This document shows positions 43,141-54,118 of a stretch of DNA of 64,000 nt, in pieces. Made by a program: the position numbers and the translations under genes. The stretch is from Sphingomonas sp. (GTDB lineage: Bacteria > Pseudomonadota > Alphaproteobacteria > Sphingomonadales > Sphingomonadaceae), in contig NZ_JAGHZV010000013.1 in NCBI RefSeq assembly GCF_017745215.1, forward strand, positions 62,001-126,000, given 5' to 3'. The stretch's first letter is position 1. Each line of letters starts with the position of its first letter. The notes under the pieces were generated by a model that had not been told where the DNA came from, made no database searches, and was given only the letters and a program-made list of their open reading frames with translations.

Positions 43141-43467
43141 ATGATCGTCACCACCACCGAGAACGTCCCCGGCCACAGCGTCGTCCGCACGCTCGGCCAG
43201 GTGTTCGGCGTCGTCGTCCGCAGCCGCGGGATCGGCGGCAACATCACCGCCTCGCTGCGCTCGATCGTCGGCGGCGAGATCCCCGAATATACCCGCCTCG
43301 TCGAGGACGCGCGCCGCCACGCGATCGACCGGATGATCGAGAACGCGCATGCGATGGGCGCCAATGCGATCGTGATGATGCGCTTCGATTCGGGCGAGAT
43401 CGCCCAGGCGATGAACGAAGTCGTCGCCTATGGCACCGCCGTGGTGCTCGACCCCGAGCCGCGCTGA
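43141..43467 (+). CDS. YbjQ/UPF0145 family protein
   Basis: A 108-residue protein of the YbjQ (DUF74, putative heavy-metal-binding) family. TTTENVPGHSVVRTLGQVFGVVVRS (4-28) and ARRHAIDRMIENAHAMGANAIVMMRFD (about 56-82) are the family's two conserved stretches, and the length is normal. The family forms pentameric rings; metal binding is a database label with weak support. The ATG follows GAGGGAGGGAAGCC. The stop overlaps the next start in TGATG. Confidence 0.88.
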   Translation: MIVTTTENVPGHSVVRTLGQVFGVVVRSRGIGGNITASLRSIVGGEIPEYTRLVEDARRHAIDRMIENAHAMGANAIVMMRFDSGEIAQAMNEVVAYGTAVVLDPEPR

Positions 43468-43769
43468 TGCTCCGCAACGTCGTCGCGGCGCTCTCGATCC
43501 TCTGGCTCGCGGGCACGGTGGTCTGGGCGGCGGAGGATCCCGCCGCCTGGCCGATGGTCTGCATGGCCGCGCTGTTCACGGCGGGGATCTGGCTCGAGCG
43601 CTTCTACTATCGCGGCAGCGCGTCGGGCCGCGGCGGCGGCGCCTGGAGCGAGACCGGCGAGCGCTTCGTCGACACCGAGAGCGGTCGGATGGTCACCGTA
43701 TGGTATAATGGCGCGACCGGCGAACGGCGCTATGTCGAGGCGGGCGAAACCCCGCCGGCGAAGACTTAA
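43467..43769 (+). CDS. Small two-helix membrane protein
   Basis: Not recognised. A 100-residue protein with two membrane helices (about 3-21 and 28-44), then a soluble tail (RGSASGRGGGAWSETGERF, then DTESGRMVTVWYNGATGERRYV), which looks like a short beta-hairpin repeat. It is coupled to the YbjQ-like gene by TGATG, so the two products may act together at the inner membrane, YbjQ-like proteins being soluble. Confidence 0.7.
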   Translation: MLRNVVAALSILWLAGTVVWAAEDPAAWPMVCMAALFTAGIWLERFYYRGSASGRGGGAWSETGERFVDTESGRMVTVWYNGATGERRYVEAGETPPAKT

Positions 43770-44873
<1,104 letters not shown>

Positions 44874-44995
44874 GGCGAGACGGCGCCGGAGGACGGCATG
44901 GCTTGGGCGATGGCACGGCAGTTGGGACGGTTGGGCGACGGACTCGCGCGATTCCGGGATGAGTCGTCGCTCGGCCCCGACTCTCGGAGCGTCGC

Positions 44996-45463
44996 ATGCT
45001 GATCGTGTCGCTCGCGCTGCTGCTCGCTGCTCCGCAGGATGCGATCGGCGTCCCGGACACGGCGACGGCGCTCGGCTATGTCGGCGATTGCCTGACCGCG
45101 CTCCGCGCCGACGGCGTCGACCTTGCGAAGATCGAGGCACAGGGCTGGAAGTCGCTCAACGCACGCGACGGCAGCGGCAAGCCGCTGTCCACCGCGATGT
45201 ACGGCCGCCAGGGCGACATGAGCTTCCTCGCGGCGACGAAGGACCCCAAGATCAGCTGCGTGGTGCTCACGCCGACCAACGGCATGGCGAGGGCGGAAGC
45301 GCTGCGCGACGCGCTGAACGCGCGGCTGGGCACGAAGCCGAGCGGCACGATCCCGACCAAGCTGGTGTGGACCGCCGAGGGGCGCCGCGTCGAGCTCAGC
45401 CCGATGGGCAAGGCAACCGATCCGAGCGGCGTGAAGATCGAAGTGACGGCGGTGGCGCCGTGA
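44996..45463 (+). CDS. Small exported hypothetical protein
   Basis: Not recognised. A 155-residue protein beginning with a short hydrophobic leader (LIVSLALLLAAPQDA) that probably directs export. Two cysteines (GDCLTAL and ISCVVL) may pair. The remainder is a mix of helices and strands without known motif. It lies 122 bp after mdh, and its stop overlaps the next start in GTGA, so it is coupled to the following exported protein. Confidence 0.65.
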   Translation: MLIVSLALLLAAPQDAIGVPDTATALGYVGDCLTALRADGVDLAKIEAQGWKSLNARDGSGKPLSTAMYGRQGDMSFLAATKDPKISCVVLTPTNGMARAEALRDALNARLGTKPSGTIPTKLVWTAEGRRVELSPMGKATDPSGVKIEVTAVAP

Positions 45464-46107
45464 ATCGTCGCTTTGCCAGGGCGTTCGCGTTCGCCGCGCT
45501 CGCCGCTGCCGTGCCCACGCCGGCGCTCGCCCAGCACGGCGCGCTGTGGGTCGACGACTATGGCCGGATGATGACGATCGAGTTCGCAGGCGTCGACGAT
45601 GCGCTGCCCGCGCCGGCGGATCGCGCACCCGCCGAAATGGCGGCGACGTTCAAGCGGCTCTGCGTCGAGACCGGTGCCGAGCTGGCGGCGATCGATTCCG
45701 CGGCAAGCGCCGCGGGGCTCGAGGCCGTGCCGGTCCAGGTGCCGGCCGCCAAGAAGGCGCCCGCGGCGACGCTGGGCGTCTGGCGCGCATCGGGCCTGGT
45801 CGTCTCGCAGACCGGGGGCGGCACCGTCCCCCAGCCGAAGCAGTGCAATGCCGCCTTCTACGTCGCCTCGCTGCCCGATCGGCCGGCGGTCGACGAAGCG
45901 ATGACCGCGGCGTTCGGCCCGCCGGCCAATGCGGCCGAGGCAGTCAGGAAGGGCAAGCCCAACCGAAACTACAAGCCCGGCTGGACCGTGACCGGCGCCG
46001 ACGGGTCCCCATGGACCATCGCGGCGTTCGTCGTGGCCGACAGCCGCTACACGCCCGGCAACCGGGTCCAGATCTCCATTCGCGCCGCCAAGAAGAAGGC
46101 CAACTGA
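45460..46107 (+). CDS. Exported hypothetical protein coupled to the preceding gene
   Basis: Not recognised. A 215-residue protein starting at GTG (45460), which overlaps the upstream stop, with a clear signal peptide (RFARAFAFAALAAAVPTPALAQ, cut near 25). Two cysteines (KRLCVETG and KQCNAAFY) could form a disulfide. The ending RVQISIRAAKKKAN is basic. sucD starts three bases after its stop, so the pair is probably cotranscribed with the TCA genes and occupies the place where sucC stands in many bacteria. Confidence 0.67.
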   Translation: MNRRFARAFAFAALAAAVPTPALAQHGALWVDDYGRMMTIEFAGVDDALPAPADRAPAEMAATFKRLCVETGAELAAIDSAASAAGLEAVPVQVPAAKKAPAATLGVWRASGLVVSQTGGGTVPQPKQCNAAFYVASLPDRPAVDEAMTAAFGPPANAAEAVRKGKPNRNYKPGWTVTGADGSPWTIAAFVVADSRYTPGNRVQISIRAAKKKAN

Positions 46108-46110
46108 CTC

Positions 46111-46995
46111 ATGAGCATCCTCGTCGACAAGAACACCAAGGTCATCACCCAGGGCATGACCGGTGAGACCGGCACCTTCCACACCCAGCAGGCGCTGGCC
46201 TACGGCACCCAGATGGTCGGCGGCGTCACGCCGGGCAAGGGCGGCACCGAGCACATCGGCCTGCCGGTGTTCGACACCGTCGCCGAGGCGGTGAGCAAGA
46301 CCGGCGCCACCGCCAGCGTGATCTACGTGCCGCCGCCCTTCGCCGCGGACTCGATCCTCGAGGCGATCGACGCCGAAGTGCCGCTGATCGTGACGATCAC
46401 CGAAGGCATTCCCGTGCTCGACATGGTCAAGGTCAAGCGCGCGCTCTCGGGCTCCAAGTCGCGCCTCATCGGCCCGAACTGCCCCGGCGTGCTGACGCCC
46501 AACGAGTGCAAGATCGGCATCATGCCGGGCTCGATCTTCTCGCAGGGGAGCGTCGGCGTCGTGTCGCGCTCGGGCACGCTCACCTATGAGGCCGTGTTCC
46601 AGACCACCAACGCCGGACTCGGGCAGACCACGGCGGTCGGCATCGGCGGCGATCCGGTCAACGGCACCAACTTCATCGACGTGCTCGAGCTGTTCCTCGC
46701 CGACGATGCGACCCAGTCGATCATCATGATCGGCGAGATCGGCGGCTCGGCCGAGGAAGAAGCCGCGCAGTTCCTCAAGGACGAGGCGAAGCGCGGCCGC
46801 AAGAAGCCGATGGTCGGCTTCATCGCCGGCCGCACTGCGCCTCCGGGCCGCCGCATGGGCCATGCCGGCGCGATCGTCTCGGGCGGCCAGGGCGGCGCCG
46901 AGGACAAGATCGCCGCGATGGAATCGGCGGGCATCCGCGTCAGCCCCTCGCCCAGCCTGCTCGGCGAGACGCTCGTCGAGGTGCTCAAGGGCTGA
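46111..46995 (+). CDS. sucD: Succinyl-CoA synthetase alpha subunit
   Basis: A 294-residue subunit that forms succinate and ATP/GTP from succinyl-CoA. [15 protein letters not shown] (15-29) is the CoA-binding region, [10 protein letters not shown] (121-130) is conserved, and His251 in [14 protein letters not shown] is the phosphorylated histidine. Length fits. The beta subunit gene sucC is not adjacent or anywhere in the window. It precedes sucA by 85 bp. Confidence 0.97.
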   Translation: MSILVDKNTKVITQGMTGETGTFHTQQALAYGTQMVGGVTPGKGGTEHIGLPVFDTVAEAVSKTGATASVIYVPPPFAADSILEAIDAEVPLIVTITEGIPVLDMVKVKRALSGSKSRLIGPNCPGVLTPNECKIGIMPGSIFSQGSVGVVSRSGTLTYEAVFQTTNAGLGQTTAVGIGGDPVNGTNFIDVLELFLADDATQSIIMIGEIGGSAEEEAAQFLKDEAKRGRKKPMVGFIAGRTAPPGRRMGHAGAIVSGGQGGAEDKIAAMESAGIRVSPSPSLLGETLVEVLKG

Positions 46996-47080
46996 TCGTT
47001 TCGCCGGGGGGATAAATTGTAACGTTCGCGCTCCTATATTGCCGAAGAATGTGAGCGCTAACATCGGATTGGAACTGACC

Positions 47081-50011
47081 ATGGGCTATGAGGGCCTGGA
47101 TTTCGACCAGCTCGCCGGCGGCGTGAGCCCCGCGTTCGTCGAGACGCTGTACCGCAAGTATCGCAGCGACCCGGGCTCGGTCGAAGCCGGCTGGCGCGGC
47201 TGGTTCGAGGGCCTCGAGGACACCGCCACCGGCCCGAGCTGGGCGCGTCCCAACTGGCCGCCGGCCGAGACCGACGCGCTGACCGCGGCGCTCGACCCGA
47301 CCCAGATGGAGCCCGCGGCCAAGCCCGCCAAGGCAGCGGCCGCCCCCGCCGCCGCCGCCGCGCCGGCCCCGTCCACCGACGCCATCGCCAGGGCCGCGGG
47401 CGATTCGATCCGCGCGATGCTGCTGATCCGCACCTATCGCGTGCGCGGGCACCTCGCCGCCAACCTCGATCCGCTGGGCCTCGCCCGCCAGGAAGTCCCC
47501 GCCGACCTCTCGCCCGAATACCACGGCTTCACCGCCGCCGACCTCGACCGCCCGATCTACCTCGGCGGCACGCTGGGTCTGCAATATGCCACGGTGAACG
47601 AGATCGTCGCGATCCTGCGCGCCAACTACTGCGGCAACGTCGGCCTCGAGTACATGCACATCTCGGACGTCGAGGAGCGGCGCTTCCTCCAGGACCGGAT
47701 GGAGGGCAAGGACAAGGCAATCGACTTCACGCCCAACGGCAAGAAGGCGATCCTCTCCAAGGTGATCGAAGCCGAGCAGTGGGAGAAATTCTGCGGCAAG
47801 AAATACGTCGGCACCAAGCGCTTCGGCCTCGACGGCGGCGAAGCGATGATCCCGGCGATGGAAGCGATCATCAAGTACGGCGGCGCGATGGGCGTCCGCG
47901 AGATCGTGTACGGAATGGCGCACCGCGGGCGGCTCAACATGCTCGCCAATGTGCTCGCCAAGCCGTTCCGCGTGATCTTCCACGAGTTCGCCGGCGGCTC
48001 GTCCAACCCCGATGACATCGGCGGTTCGGGCGACGTGAAATACCACCTCGGCACCTCGACCGACCGCGAGTTCGACGGAATCAGCGTCCACATGTCGCTG
48101 GTCGCCAATCCCTCGCACCTCGAGGCCGCCGATCCGGTGGTGCTCGGCAAGGTCCGCGCGCAGCAGACCTTCCGCGGCGACCTGGAGAAGCACGAGCAGG
48201 TGCTCCCCGTGCTGATCCACGGCGACGCGGCGTTCGCGGGCCAGGGCATCGTCTGGGAATGCCTCGGCTTCTCGGGCATCCGCGGCTACAACACCGGCGG
48301 CTGCATCCACTTCGTCATCAACAACCAGATCGGCTTCACGACGAGCCCGCAGTTCGCGCGCTCCTCGCCCTATCCGTCGGACGTCGCCAAGGGCGTCCAG
48401 GCGCCGATCCTCCACGTCAACGGCGACGATCCCGAAGCGGTGACCTTCGCCTGCAAGGTAGCGATCGAGTTCCGCCAGAAGTTCCGCCGCGACGTGGTGA
48501 TCGACATGTGGTGCTATCGCCGCTTCGGCCATAACGAAGGCGACGAGCCCAGCTTCACCCAGCCGCTGATGTACGCCAAGATCCGCCAGCATCCGCCGGT
48601 GAGCGAAGTCTATGCAACCAAGCTGATCGGCCAGGGCGTGATCGACCAGGGCTTCGTCGACGGCCATGTCACCGAGTTCACCAACCTGCTCGAAGGCGAG
48701 TTCACCGCCGGCGCCACCTACCTCCCCAACAAGGCGGACTGGTTCGGCGGCCGCTGGTCGGGGCTCGGCGCGCCCGCCGACGCCGAGAGCGCGCGGCGCA
48801 ACATGGAAACCGGGATCGAGCCCAAGCTGTTCGACGGGCTCGGCCGCACGCTGACCACGGTTCCCGAAGGCCTGACGATCCACAAGACGCTCGGCCGCGT
48901 GATCGACGCCAAGAAGGCGATGTTCGCGAGCGGCGAGAATTTCGACTGGGCGACCGGCGAAGCGCTGGCGTTCGGCTCCTTGCTCTCCGAAGGCTATGGC
49001 GTGCGCCTCTCGGGCCAGGATTCGGGCCGCGGCACCTTCAGCCAGCGCCATGCGGTGTGGGTCGACCAGACCGACGAGCACAAATATGTGCCGCTCTCGA
49101 CCGTGCCGCACGGCCGCTTCGAAGTGCTCGACAGCCCGCTCTCCGAATATGGCGTGCTCGGCTTCGAATATGGCTATGCGCTCGCGGACCCCAAGACGCT
49201 GGTGATCTGGGAAGCGCAGTTCGGCGACTTCGCCAATGGCGCGCAGATCATGATCGACCAGTTCATCGCCGCGGGCGAGGCCAAGTGGCTGCGCGCCAAC
49301 GGCCTCGTGCTGATGCTGCCGCACGGCTATGAGGGCCAGGGCCCCGAGCACAGCTCGGCGCGCCCCGAGCGCTTCCTCCAGCTCTGCGCGCAGGACAATA
49401 TGCAGGTGGCGAACGTCACCACCCCGGCGAACCTGTTCCACCTGCTGCGCCGCCAGATGCACCGGAATTTCCGCAAGCCGCTGGTGATCATGACGCCCAA
49501 GTCGCTGCTGCGGCACAAGCTGGCGGTCTCGAAGACGGCGGACTTCCTCGGCACCAGCCACTTCAAGCGCATCCTCTCGGACACCAATGCGCCGGCGGAC
49601 CAGGACGTGAAGCGGCTGGTGCTCTGCACCGGCAAGGTCGCCTACGACCTGATCGAAGCGCGCGACGCGGCCGGGGACGGGAACACCTCGATCGTCCGCA
49701 TCGAGCAGCTCTATCCCTTCCCGGGCGAGCCGCTGGCCGAGCGGATCAAGCGGATGCCAAACCTTGAGACAATTGTGTGGGCTCAGGAAGAGCCCAAGAA
49801 CAACGGCTATTGGTTCTTCGTCGAGCCGCTGATCGAGGAAGCGCTCAAGGCTGCGGGGTCGAAGCCGCAGCGTGCGCGCTACGCCGGCCGTGCCGCGGCC
49901 GCCTCGCCGGCGACCGGCCTGATGAAGCGCCACAACATGGAGCAGGCCGCGCTCGTCGCCGACGCGCTCGGCCACAGCGTCCGCGACGAAATCCGGCGTA
50001 CCCGGAAGTAA
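47081..50011 (+). CDS. sucA: 2-oxoglutarate dehydrogenase E1 component
   Basis: A 976-residue thiamine-diphosphate enzyme that decarboxylates 2-oxoglutarate and passes succinyl to E2. The N-terminal E2-binding segment (SPAFVETLYRKYRSDP), an Ala-rich linker (about 85-105), RFGLDGGEAMIPAMEAI, YGMAHRGRLNMLANVL, HLGTSTDREF and the C-terminal RPERFLQLC and AQEEPKNNGYW are all characteristic. The start is set at 47081; a GTG ten codons upstream is possible. Weak TATATT at 47035 may be part of a promoter. It overlaps nothing and leads sucB by 27 bp. Confidence 0.98.
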   Translation: MGYEGLDFDQLAGGVSPAFVETLYRKYRSDPGSVEAGWRGWFEGLEDTATGPSWARPNWPPAETDALTAALDPTQMEPAAKPAKAAAAPAAAAAPAPSTDAIARAAGDSIRAMLLIRTYRVRGHLAANLDPLGLARQEVPADLSPEYHGFTAADLDRPIYLGGTLGLQYATVNEIVAILRANYCGNVGLEYMHISDVEERRFLQDRMEGKDKAIDFTPNGKKAILSKVIEAEQWEKFCGKKYVGTKRFGLDGGEAMIPAMEAIIKYGGAMGVREIVYGMAHRGRLNMLANVLAKPFRVIFHEFAGGSSNPDDIGGSGDVKYHLGTSTDREFDGISVHMSLVANPSHLEAADPVVLGKVRAQQTFRGDLEKHEQVLPVLIHGDAAFAGQGIVWECLGFSGIRGYNTGGCIHFVINNQIGFTTSPQFARSSPYPSDVAKGVQAPILHVNGDDPEAVTFACKVAIEFRQKFRRDVVIDMWCYRRFGHNEGDEPSFTQPLMYAKIRQHPPVSEVYATKLIGQGVIDQGFVDGHVTEFTNLLEGEFTAGATYLPNKADWFGGRWSGLGAPADAESARRNMETGIEPKLFDGLGRTLTTVPEGLTIHKTLGRVIDAKKAMFASGENFDWATGEALAFGSLLSEGYGVRLSGQDSGRGTFSQRHAVWVDQTDEHKYVPLSTVPHGRFEVLDSPLSEYGVLGFEYGYALADPKTLVIWEAQFGDFANGAQIMIDQFIAAGEAKWLRANGLVLMLPHGYEGQGPEHSSARPERFLQLCAQDNMQVANVTTPANLFHLLRRQMHRNFRKPLVIMTPKSLLRHKLAVSKTADFLGTSHFKRILSDTNAPADQDVKRLVLCTGKVAYDLIEARDAAGDGNTSIVRIEQLYPFPGEPLAERIKRMPNLETIVWAQEEPKNNGYWFFVEPLIEEALKAAGSKPQRARYAGRAAAASPATGLMKRHNMEQAALVADALGHSVRDEIRRTRK

Positions 50012-50038
50012 TCCGACCCGAACGGCAGGAAGAGAAAA

Positions 50039-51268
50039 ATGGCAGAAGTCAAAGTCCCCGTGCTGGGCGAATCGATCACCGAGGCGACCGTCGGCGAATG
50101 GCTCAAGAAGCCCGGCGAGCCGGTGAAGGCCGACGAGCCCATCGCCAGCCTCGAGACCGACAAGGTGTCGGTCGAAGTGCCCAGCCCGATCGCGGGCGTG
50201 ATGGGCCAGCAGCTCGTCGCAGTGGGCGACACCGTGCTCGTCGGCGCGGTGATCGCGACCGTCGAGGAAGGCGGCGCCGCGGCTGCCGCGCCCGCGCCCG
50301 CCGTTGCAGCGCCTGCTCCGGCCGCCGCGCCCGTGCCGGCCCCTGCGGCTGCGCCCGCGAGCGACGTCGACGCCGCCGCGCTCTCGCCGTCGGTGCGCCG
50401 CGCGATCCTCGAGCATCACGTCGATCCCTCGACCGTGCAGGGCACCGGCAAGGACGGCCGCCTGACCAAGGACGACGTCGTCGCCGCCGCGCAGGTCAAG
50501 GCCCCCGCCGCGCCCGCTCCGGCCGCGCCTGCCGCTGCGGTTCCAGCCGCGCCGCGCGTCGCCGGCGAGCGCAAGGAAGAGCGCGTCCGCATGACGCGCC
50601 TGCGCCAGACCGTCGCCAAGCGCCTCAAGGAGGCACAGAACACCGCGGCGATGCTCACGACGTTCAACGACGTCGACATGACCGAGGTCATGGCCGCGCG
50701 CGCCAAGTACAAGGATTTGTTCGAGAAGAAGCACGGCGTGCGGCTGGGCTTCATGGGCTTCTTCGTGAAGGCCGCCTGCCAGGCGCTGAAGGACATCCCG
50801 GCGGTCAACGCCTCGATCGACGGCGACGACATCGTCTACCACGACTATGCCGACATCTCGGTCGCGGTCTCGGCGCCGCAGGGGCTGGTGGTGCCGGTGA
50901 TCCGCGATGCGCAGGACCTGTCGGTCGCGGCGATCGAGCGCACGATCGGCGACTTCGGCAAGCGCGCCAAGGACGGCACGCTCAAGATGGACGAGATGAA
51001 GGGCGGCACCTTCACCATCTCGAACGGCGGCGTGTTCGGCTCGCTGATGTCGACGCCGATCATCAACCCGCCGCAGTCGGCGGTGCTGGGCCTCCACCGC
51101 ATCGAGGACCGCCCGGTGGTCCGCGACGGCCAGATCGTCGTCCGCCCGATGATGTACCTCGCGCTGAGCTACGACCATCGCCTGATCGACGGCCGCGAGG
51201 CGGTGACCTTCCTCGTCGCGCTCAAGAACGCGATCGAGGACCCGACCCGGCTGCTGATCGACCTTTGA
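50039..51268 (+). CDS. sucB: 2-oxoglutarate dehydrogenase E2 (dihydrolipoyl succinyltransferase)
   Basis: A 409-residue E2 core protein. One lipoyl domain (1-75) with Lys42 in ETDKVSVEV, an Ala/Pro linker, a peripheral-subunit-binding domain (about 115-152, [15 protein letters not shown]), a second linker and the catalytic domain (about 175-409) with His380 in [12 protein letters not shown]. It transfers succinyl from lipoamide to CoA. AGGAAGAGAAAA precedes the ATG. Same-strand neighbours are sucA upstream and lpd downstream. Confidence 0.97.
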   Translation: MAEVKVPVLGESITEATVGEWLKKPGEPVKADEPIASLETDKVSVEVPSPIAGVMGQQLVAVGDTVLVGAVIATVEEGGAAAAAPAPAVAAPAPAAAPVPAPAAAPASDVDAAALSPSVRRAILEHHVDPSTVQGTGKDGRLTKDDVVAAAQVKAPAAPAPAAPAAAVPAAPRVAGERKEERVRMTRLRQTVAKRLKEAQNTAAMLTTFNDVDMTEVMAARAKYKDLFEKKHGVRLGFMGFFVKAACQALKDIPAVNASIDGDDIVYHDYADISVAVSAPQGLVVPVIRDAQDLSVAAIERTIGDFGKRAKDGTLKMDEMKGGTFTISNGGVFGSLMSTPIINPPQSAVLGLHRIEDRPVVRDGQIVVRPMMYLALSYDHRLIDGREAVTFLVALKNAIEDPTRLLIDL

Positions 51269-51454
51269 GGCGCACCGCCGCAATTATGTCTTGGGCTACC
51301 CTTATCTCCTGCGATTCGGTGCAGGGGTCCGACCGGGGGGTCTGGGATGGCATTATGGCGGCGCTTCCCCATCTTTGGGGTGAGACGGCCGGGGGCGACT
51401 CCAACGGAGCCTACGCCCCCGGAACCGGCATCCCTGTCCAAAGTGGAACCTGCA

Positions 51455-52843
51455 ATGGCTGAAGAATTCGACGTCATCGTGATCGGCTCGGGCCCCGGCG
51501 GCTATGTCGCGGCGATCCGGGCGGCGCAGCTGGGGCTCAAGACCGCCTGCGTCGAGAGCCGCGCGACGCTGGGCGGCACGTGCCTCAACGTCGGCTGCAT
51601 CCCCTCCAAGGCGATGCTCCACGCCTCCGAATATTATGACGCGGCGGCGAGCGGCGCGATGGCCAAGCTCGGCGTCAAGGTAACGCCCGAGCTCGATCTC
51701 GACGCGATGCACGCCCAGCGCATCGATGCGGTGAAGGGCCTCACCGGCGGCATCGAGTTCCTGTTCAAGAAGAACAAGGTCACCTGGCTCAAGGGCCTCG
51801 GCAGCTTCGTCGATGCCAAGACCGTCAAGGTCGGCGACGAGACCTACACCGCGAAGAACATCGTCATCGCCACCGGCTCGTCGGTGACGCCGCTCCCCGG
51901 CGTGACGATCGACCAGCAGGTGGTGGTCGATTCGACCGGCGCGCTCGAGCTGCCCAAGGTGCCGGGCAAGATGGTCGTCATCGGCGGCGGCGTGATCGGG
52001 CTCGAACTCGGCAGCGTCTGGCGCCGCCTCGGCGCCGAAGTGACCGTCGTCGAGTTCCTCGACCAGATCCTGCCGGGCATGGACGGCGACGTCCGCAAGG
52101 AAGCCAACAAGATCCTCAAGAAGCAGGGGATGGCGTTCAGGCTCTCGACCAAGGTCACCGGCGTGACCGTGAACGGCGGCAAGGCGACGCTGACGCTCGA
52201 GCCCGCCGCGGGCGGCGCCGCCGAGACGATCGAGGCCGATACCGTGCTCGTCTCGATCGGCCGCCGGCCCAACACCGATGGGCTGAACCTCGCCGCGACC
52301 GGGCTCTCGACCAACCCGCGCGGCCAGATCGAGACCGACCATCGCTTCCAGACCGCCGTCCCCGGCATCTGGGCGATCGGCGACGTCATTCCCGGCCCGA
52401 TGCTCGCGCACAAGGCCGAGGACGAAGGCATCGCCGTGGCCGAGAACATCGCCGGCCTTACCGGCATCGTGAACCACGACGTGATCCCCAGCGTGGTCTA
52501 CACTTGGCCCGAGATCGCCGGCGTGGGCCTCACCGAGGAACAGGCGAAGGAACGCGGCGAGGTCAAGGTCGGCAAGTTCCCGATGCTCGGCAACAGCCGC
52601 GCCAAGACCAACCACGAGCCCGACGGCTTCGTGAAGGTGATCGCCGACGCCAAGTCGGACCGGGTGCTCGGCGTGTGGATCATTGCCAGCGTTGCGGGCA
52701 CGATGATCGCCCAGGCCGCGCAGGCGATGGAGTTCGGCGCGACGAGCGAGGACATCGCCTATACCTGCCACGCGCATCCCACGCATTCGGAAGCGATCAA
52801 GGAAGCGGCGATGGCGGTGACGGGCAAGCCGATCCACGTCTGA
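51455..52843 (+). CDS. lpdA: Dihydrolipoamide dehydrogenase
   Basis: A 462-residue FAD enzyme that reoxidises dihydrolipoamide. [12 protein letters not shown] (10-21) binds FAD, the redox-active disulfide is Cys43/Cys48 in [25 protein letters not shown] is the NAD site, and His441/Glu446 in HAHPTHSE are the catalytic pair. The ATG at 51455 gives the normal family length. The frame is open for 36 more codons upstream from 51347, adding a Pro/Thr-rich stretch that is probably not translated. The 186-bp gap after sucB suggests its own promoter. A hairpin terminator follows. Confidence 0.97.
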   Translation: MAEEFDVIVIGSGPGGYVAAIRAAQLGLKTACVESRATLGGTCLNVGCIPSKAMLHASEYYDAAASGAMAKLGVKVTPELDLDAMHAQRIDAVKGLTGGIEFLFKKNKVTWLKGLGSFVDAKTVKVGDETYTAKNIVIATGSSVTPLPGVTIDQQVVVDSTGALELPKVPGKMVVIGGGVIGLELGSVWRRLGAEVTVVEFLDQILPGMDGDVRKEANKILKKQGMAFRLSTKVTGVTVNGGKATLTLEPAAGGAAETIEADTVLVSIGRRPNTDGLNLAATGLSTNPRGQIETDHRFQTAVPGIWAIGDVIPGPMLAHKAEDEGIAVAENIAGLTGIVNHDVIPSVVYTWPEIAGVGLTEEQAKERGEVKVGKFPMLGNSRAKTNHEPDGFVKVIADAKSDRVLGVWIIASVAGTMIAQAAQAMEFGATSEDIAYTCHAHPTHSEAIKEAAMAVTGKPIHV

Positions 52844-52863
52844 TCCTGCCCCGGAGGCACTTT

Positions 52864-52901
52864 CGAAAGCGCATCCCGGCTACCGCCGGGGTGCGCTTTC
52901 G
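52864..52901 (+). terminator. Hairpin after lpdA
   Basis: CGAAAGCGCATCCCGGC and GCCGGGGTGCGCTTTCG pair as 17-bp arms with one wobble around TACC, 21 bp after the lpdA stop. There is no long T-run, so termination may be partial. It separates the TCA run from the next gene. Different sequence from the palindromic repeat family. Confidence 0.7.
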
Positions 52902-52935
52902 TGCATCATGGGCGCTCGGCAAGGGGGATGGAATC

Positions 52936-53415
52936 ATGCGGAATTGGTTGGCAGCAGCGGCACTCGCCCTGGCCGCGGCGATGGCGCCGGGCGCGGCGCA
53001 CGCCCAGGTCGAGGACCGCGTGGTCAACGTCTCCGCGCAGGACAAGGCGATGAACGACGCGATCGCCCATGGCCGCGCGACGGTCGGCGAGTTCTTCGCG
53101 CACTACGGTTCGCCCGCGAAGGACGAGAGCGATTTCGTCGTCAAGTTCGACCTGCTGCCCGAGTCCGACAGGGCCGAGTTCATCTGGGCGAAGGTGCTCG
53201 AGCGCACCCCGCGCGGCGCGCGCGTCCAGCTGATCAACGAACCCGCCGACACGCGCTTCCAGCTGGGCCAGGAGCTCACGCTCGCCGACGGCCAGATCGT
53301 CGACTGGGGCTATTTCAAGGGCCCGGTGATGCAGGGCGGCTTCACCACGCGGGTGCTCCTCGACCATGTCGCGCCCGAGGAAGCCGCGGCGATCCGCAAG
53401 GCTTACGGCTGGTAG
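52936..53415 (+). CDS. Exported DUF2314 family protein
   Basis: A 159-residue protein with a signal peptide (LAAAALALAAAMAPGAAHA, cut near 23) and a DUF2314 domain: KDESDFVVKFDLL (about 59-71), the EFIWAKVLERT segment, LINEP and DGQIVDWGYFKGPVMQGGF. The family is widespread with no known function. The start follows AAGGGGGATGG. Its 3' end overlaps that of the convergent YoaK-type gene by 13 bases. Confidence 0.82.
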   Translation: MRNWLAAAALALAAAMAPGAAHAQVEDRVVNVSAQDKAMNDAIAHGRATVGEFFAHYGSPAKDESDFVVKFDLLPESDRAEFIWAKVLERTPRGARVQLINEPADTRFQLGQELTLADGQIVDWGYFKGPVMQGGFTTRVLLDHVAPEEAAAIRKAYGW

Positions 53416-54071
53416 GCGGTCCACGGCCCGCTGTGGCGGGCGACGCGCGCGATCAGCAGCGTGAGCGCAGCCGAAGCGGCGGCGGCGAACCACAAGGCGT
53501 TCCAGCCGACCGAGAGCTGCGCCCCGGCGCCGAGCACCACGCCCGCGACGAAGCCCAGCCACAGCGCCAGGTAGCGCACCCAGCCCCAGCGATCGCCGTC
53601 GCCCATCAGCGCGGCGGCGAGCCTTTGGCCCATGCGCACCAGCGTGCCGGTCATGTAGGTGAGCCCGATCGAGACTTCGCCGTCGCGGTTGAACACGCCG
53701 TTCTCGCAGCCCATCGCCGCGGCGAGCAGCAGTGGCGCGCCCGGCCCCGGCGCGATCGCCGCGACCAGCGCCGCAAGCGCGAGCAGAACGGTCACCGCCG
53801 CCATCACCGCGGGCTTGTGCGCGTGCGGGCGGGCGCGGGCGATCACCGCGGAGAGGATCACCCCGCTCACGAAGCTCAGCACCAGCGCCGCGCCAGTCAT
53901 CGCATCGCCGAGCCGGCCGCTTGCGAGCCCCACGCCGATCCGCGTCGAATTGCCGCTCATGAACGAGGCGAAGAAGCCGCCGAGCGCGGTATAGGCGAGT
54001 GCGTCGACGAACCCGGCGAGCGCGGCAAGGCAGACGGCGACGGCGACGAGCTGGGACGGATAGCGTTGCAT
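53403..54071 (-). CDS. YoaK/DUF1275 family membrane protein
   Basis: A 222-residue inner-membrane protein with about six helices. FVDALAYTALGGFFASFMSGNSTRIG (21-46) is the DUF1275 signature, and GCENGVFNRDGEVSIGLTYMTGTLV (about 120-144) the matching second half. Function unknown; some members are annotated as transporters. It follows the small lipoprotein gene on the minus strand by 47 bp. Confidence 0.87.
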   Translation of the reverse strand: MQRYPSQLVAVAVCLAALAGFVDALAYTALGGFFASFMSGNSTRIGVGLASGRLGDAMTGAALVLSFVSGVILSAVIARARPHAHKPAVMAAVTVLLALAALVAAIAPGPGAPLLLAAAMGCENGVFNRDGEVSIGLTYMTGTLVRMGQRLAAALMGDGDRWGWVRYLALWLGFVAGVVLGAGAQLSVGWNALWFAAAASAALTLLIARVARHSGPWTAYQP

Positions 54072-54118
54072 CCTAGCGATCTAGCGGCTGACCCGTCCGG
54101 TTTGAAGGCGTCCGCGCG

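Noticed and set aside
46985-51283. A 1432-codon open frame on the minus strand, opposite sucA and sucB
   Set aside because: High-GC genes leave long antisense frames open. The plus strand encodes two unmistakable enzymes, and the antisense product is Arg/His/Ala/Gly-rich with no family pattern.
51347-51454. A 36-residue N-terminal extension of Lpd
   Set aside because: The frame is open and begins with ATG, but the added Pro/Thr-rich stretch is not a lipoyl domain, and the ATG at 51455 gives the normal family N-terminus.
51287-51463. Small open frame of about 58 codons between sucB and lpdA
   Set aside because: No clear ribosome-binding site, no signal or known motif, and it overlaps the lpdA start; treated as chance.
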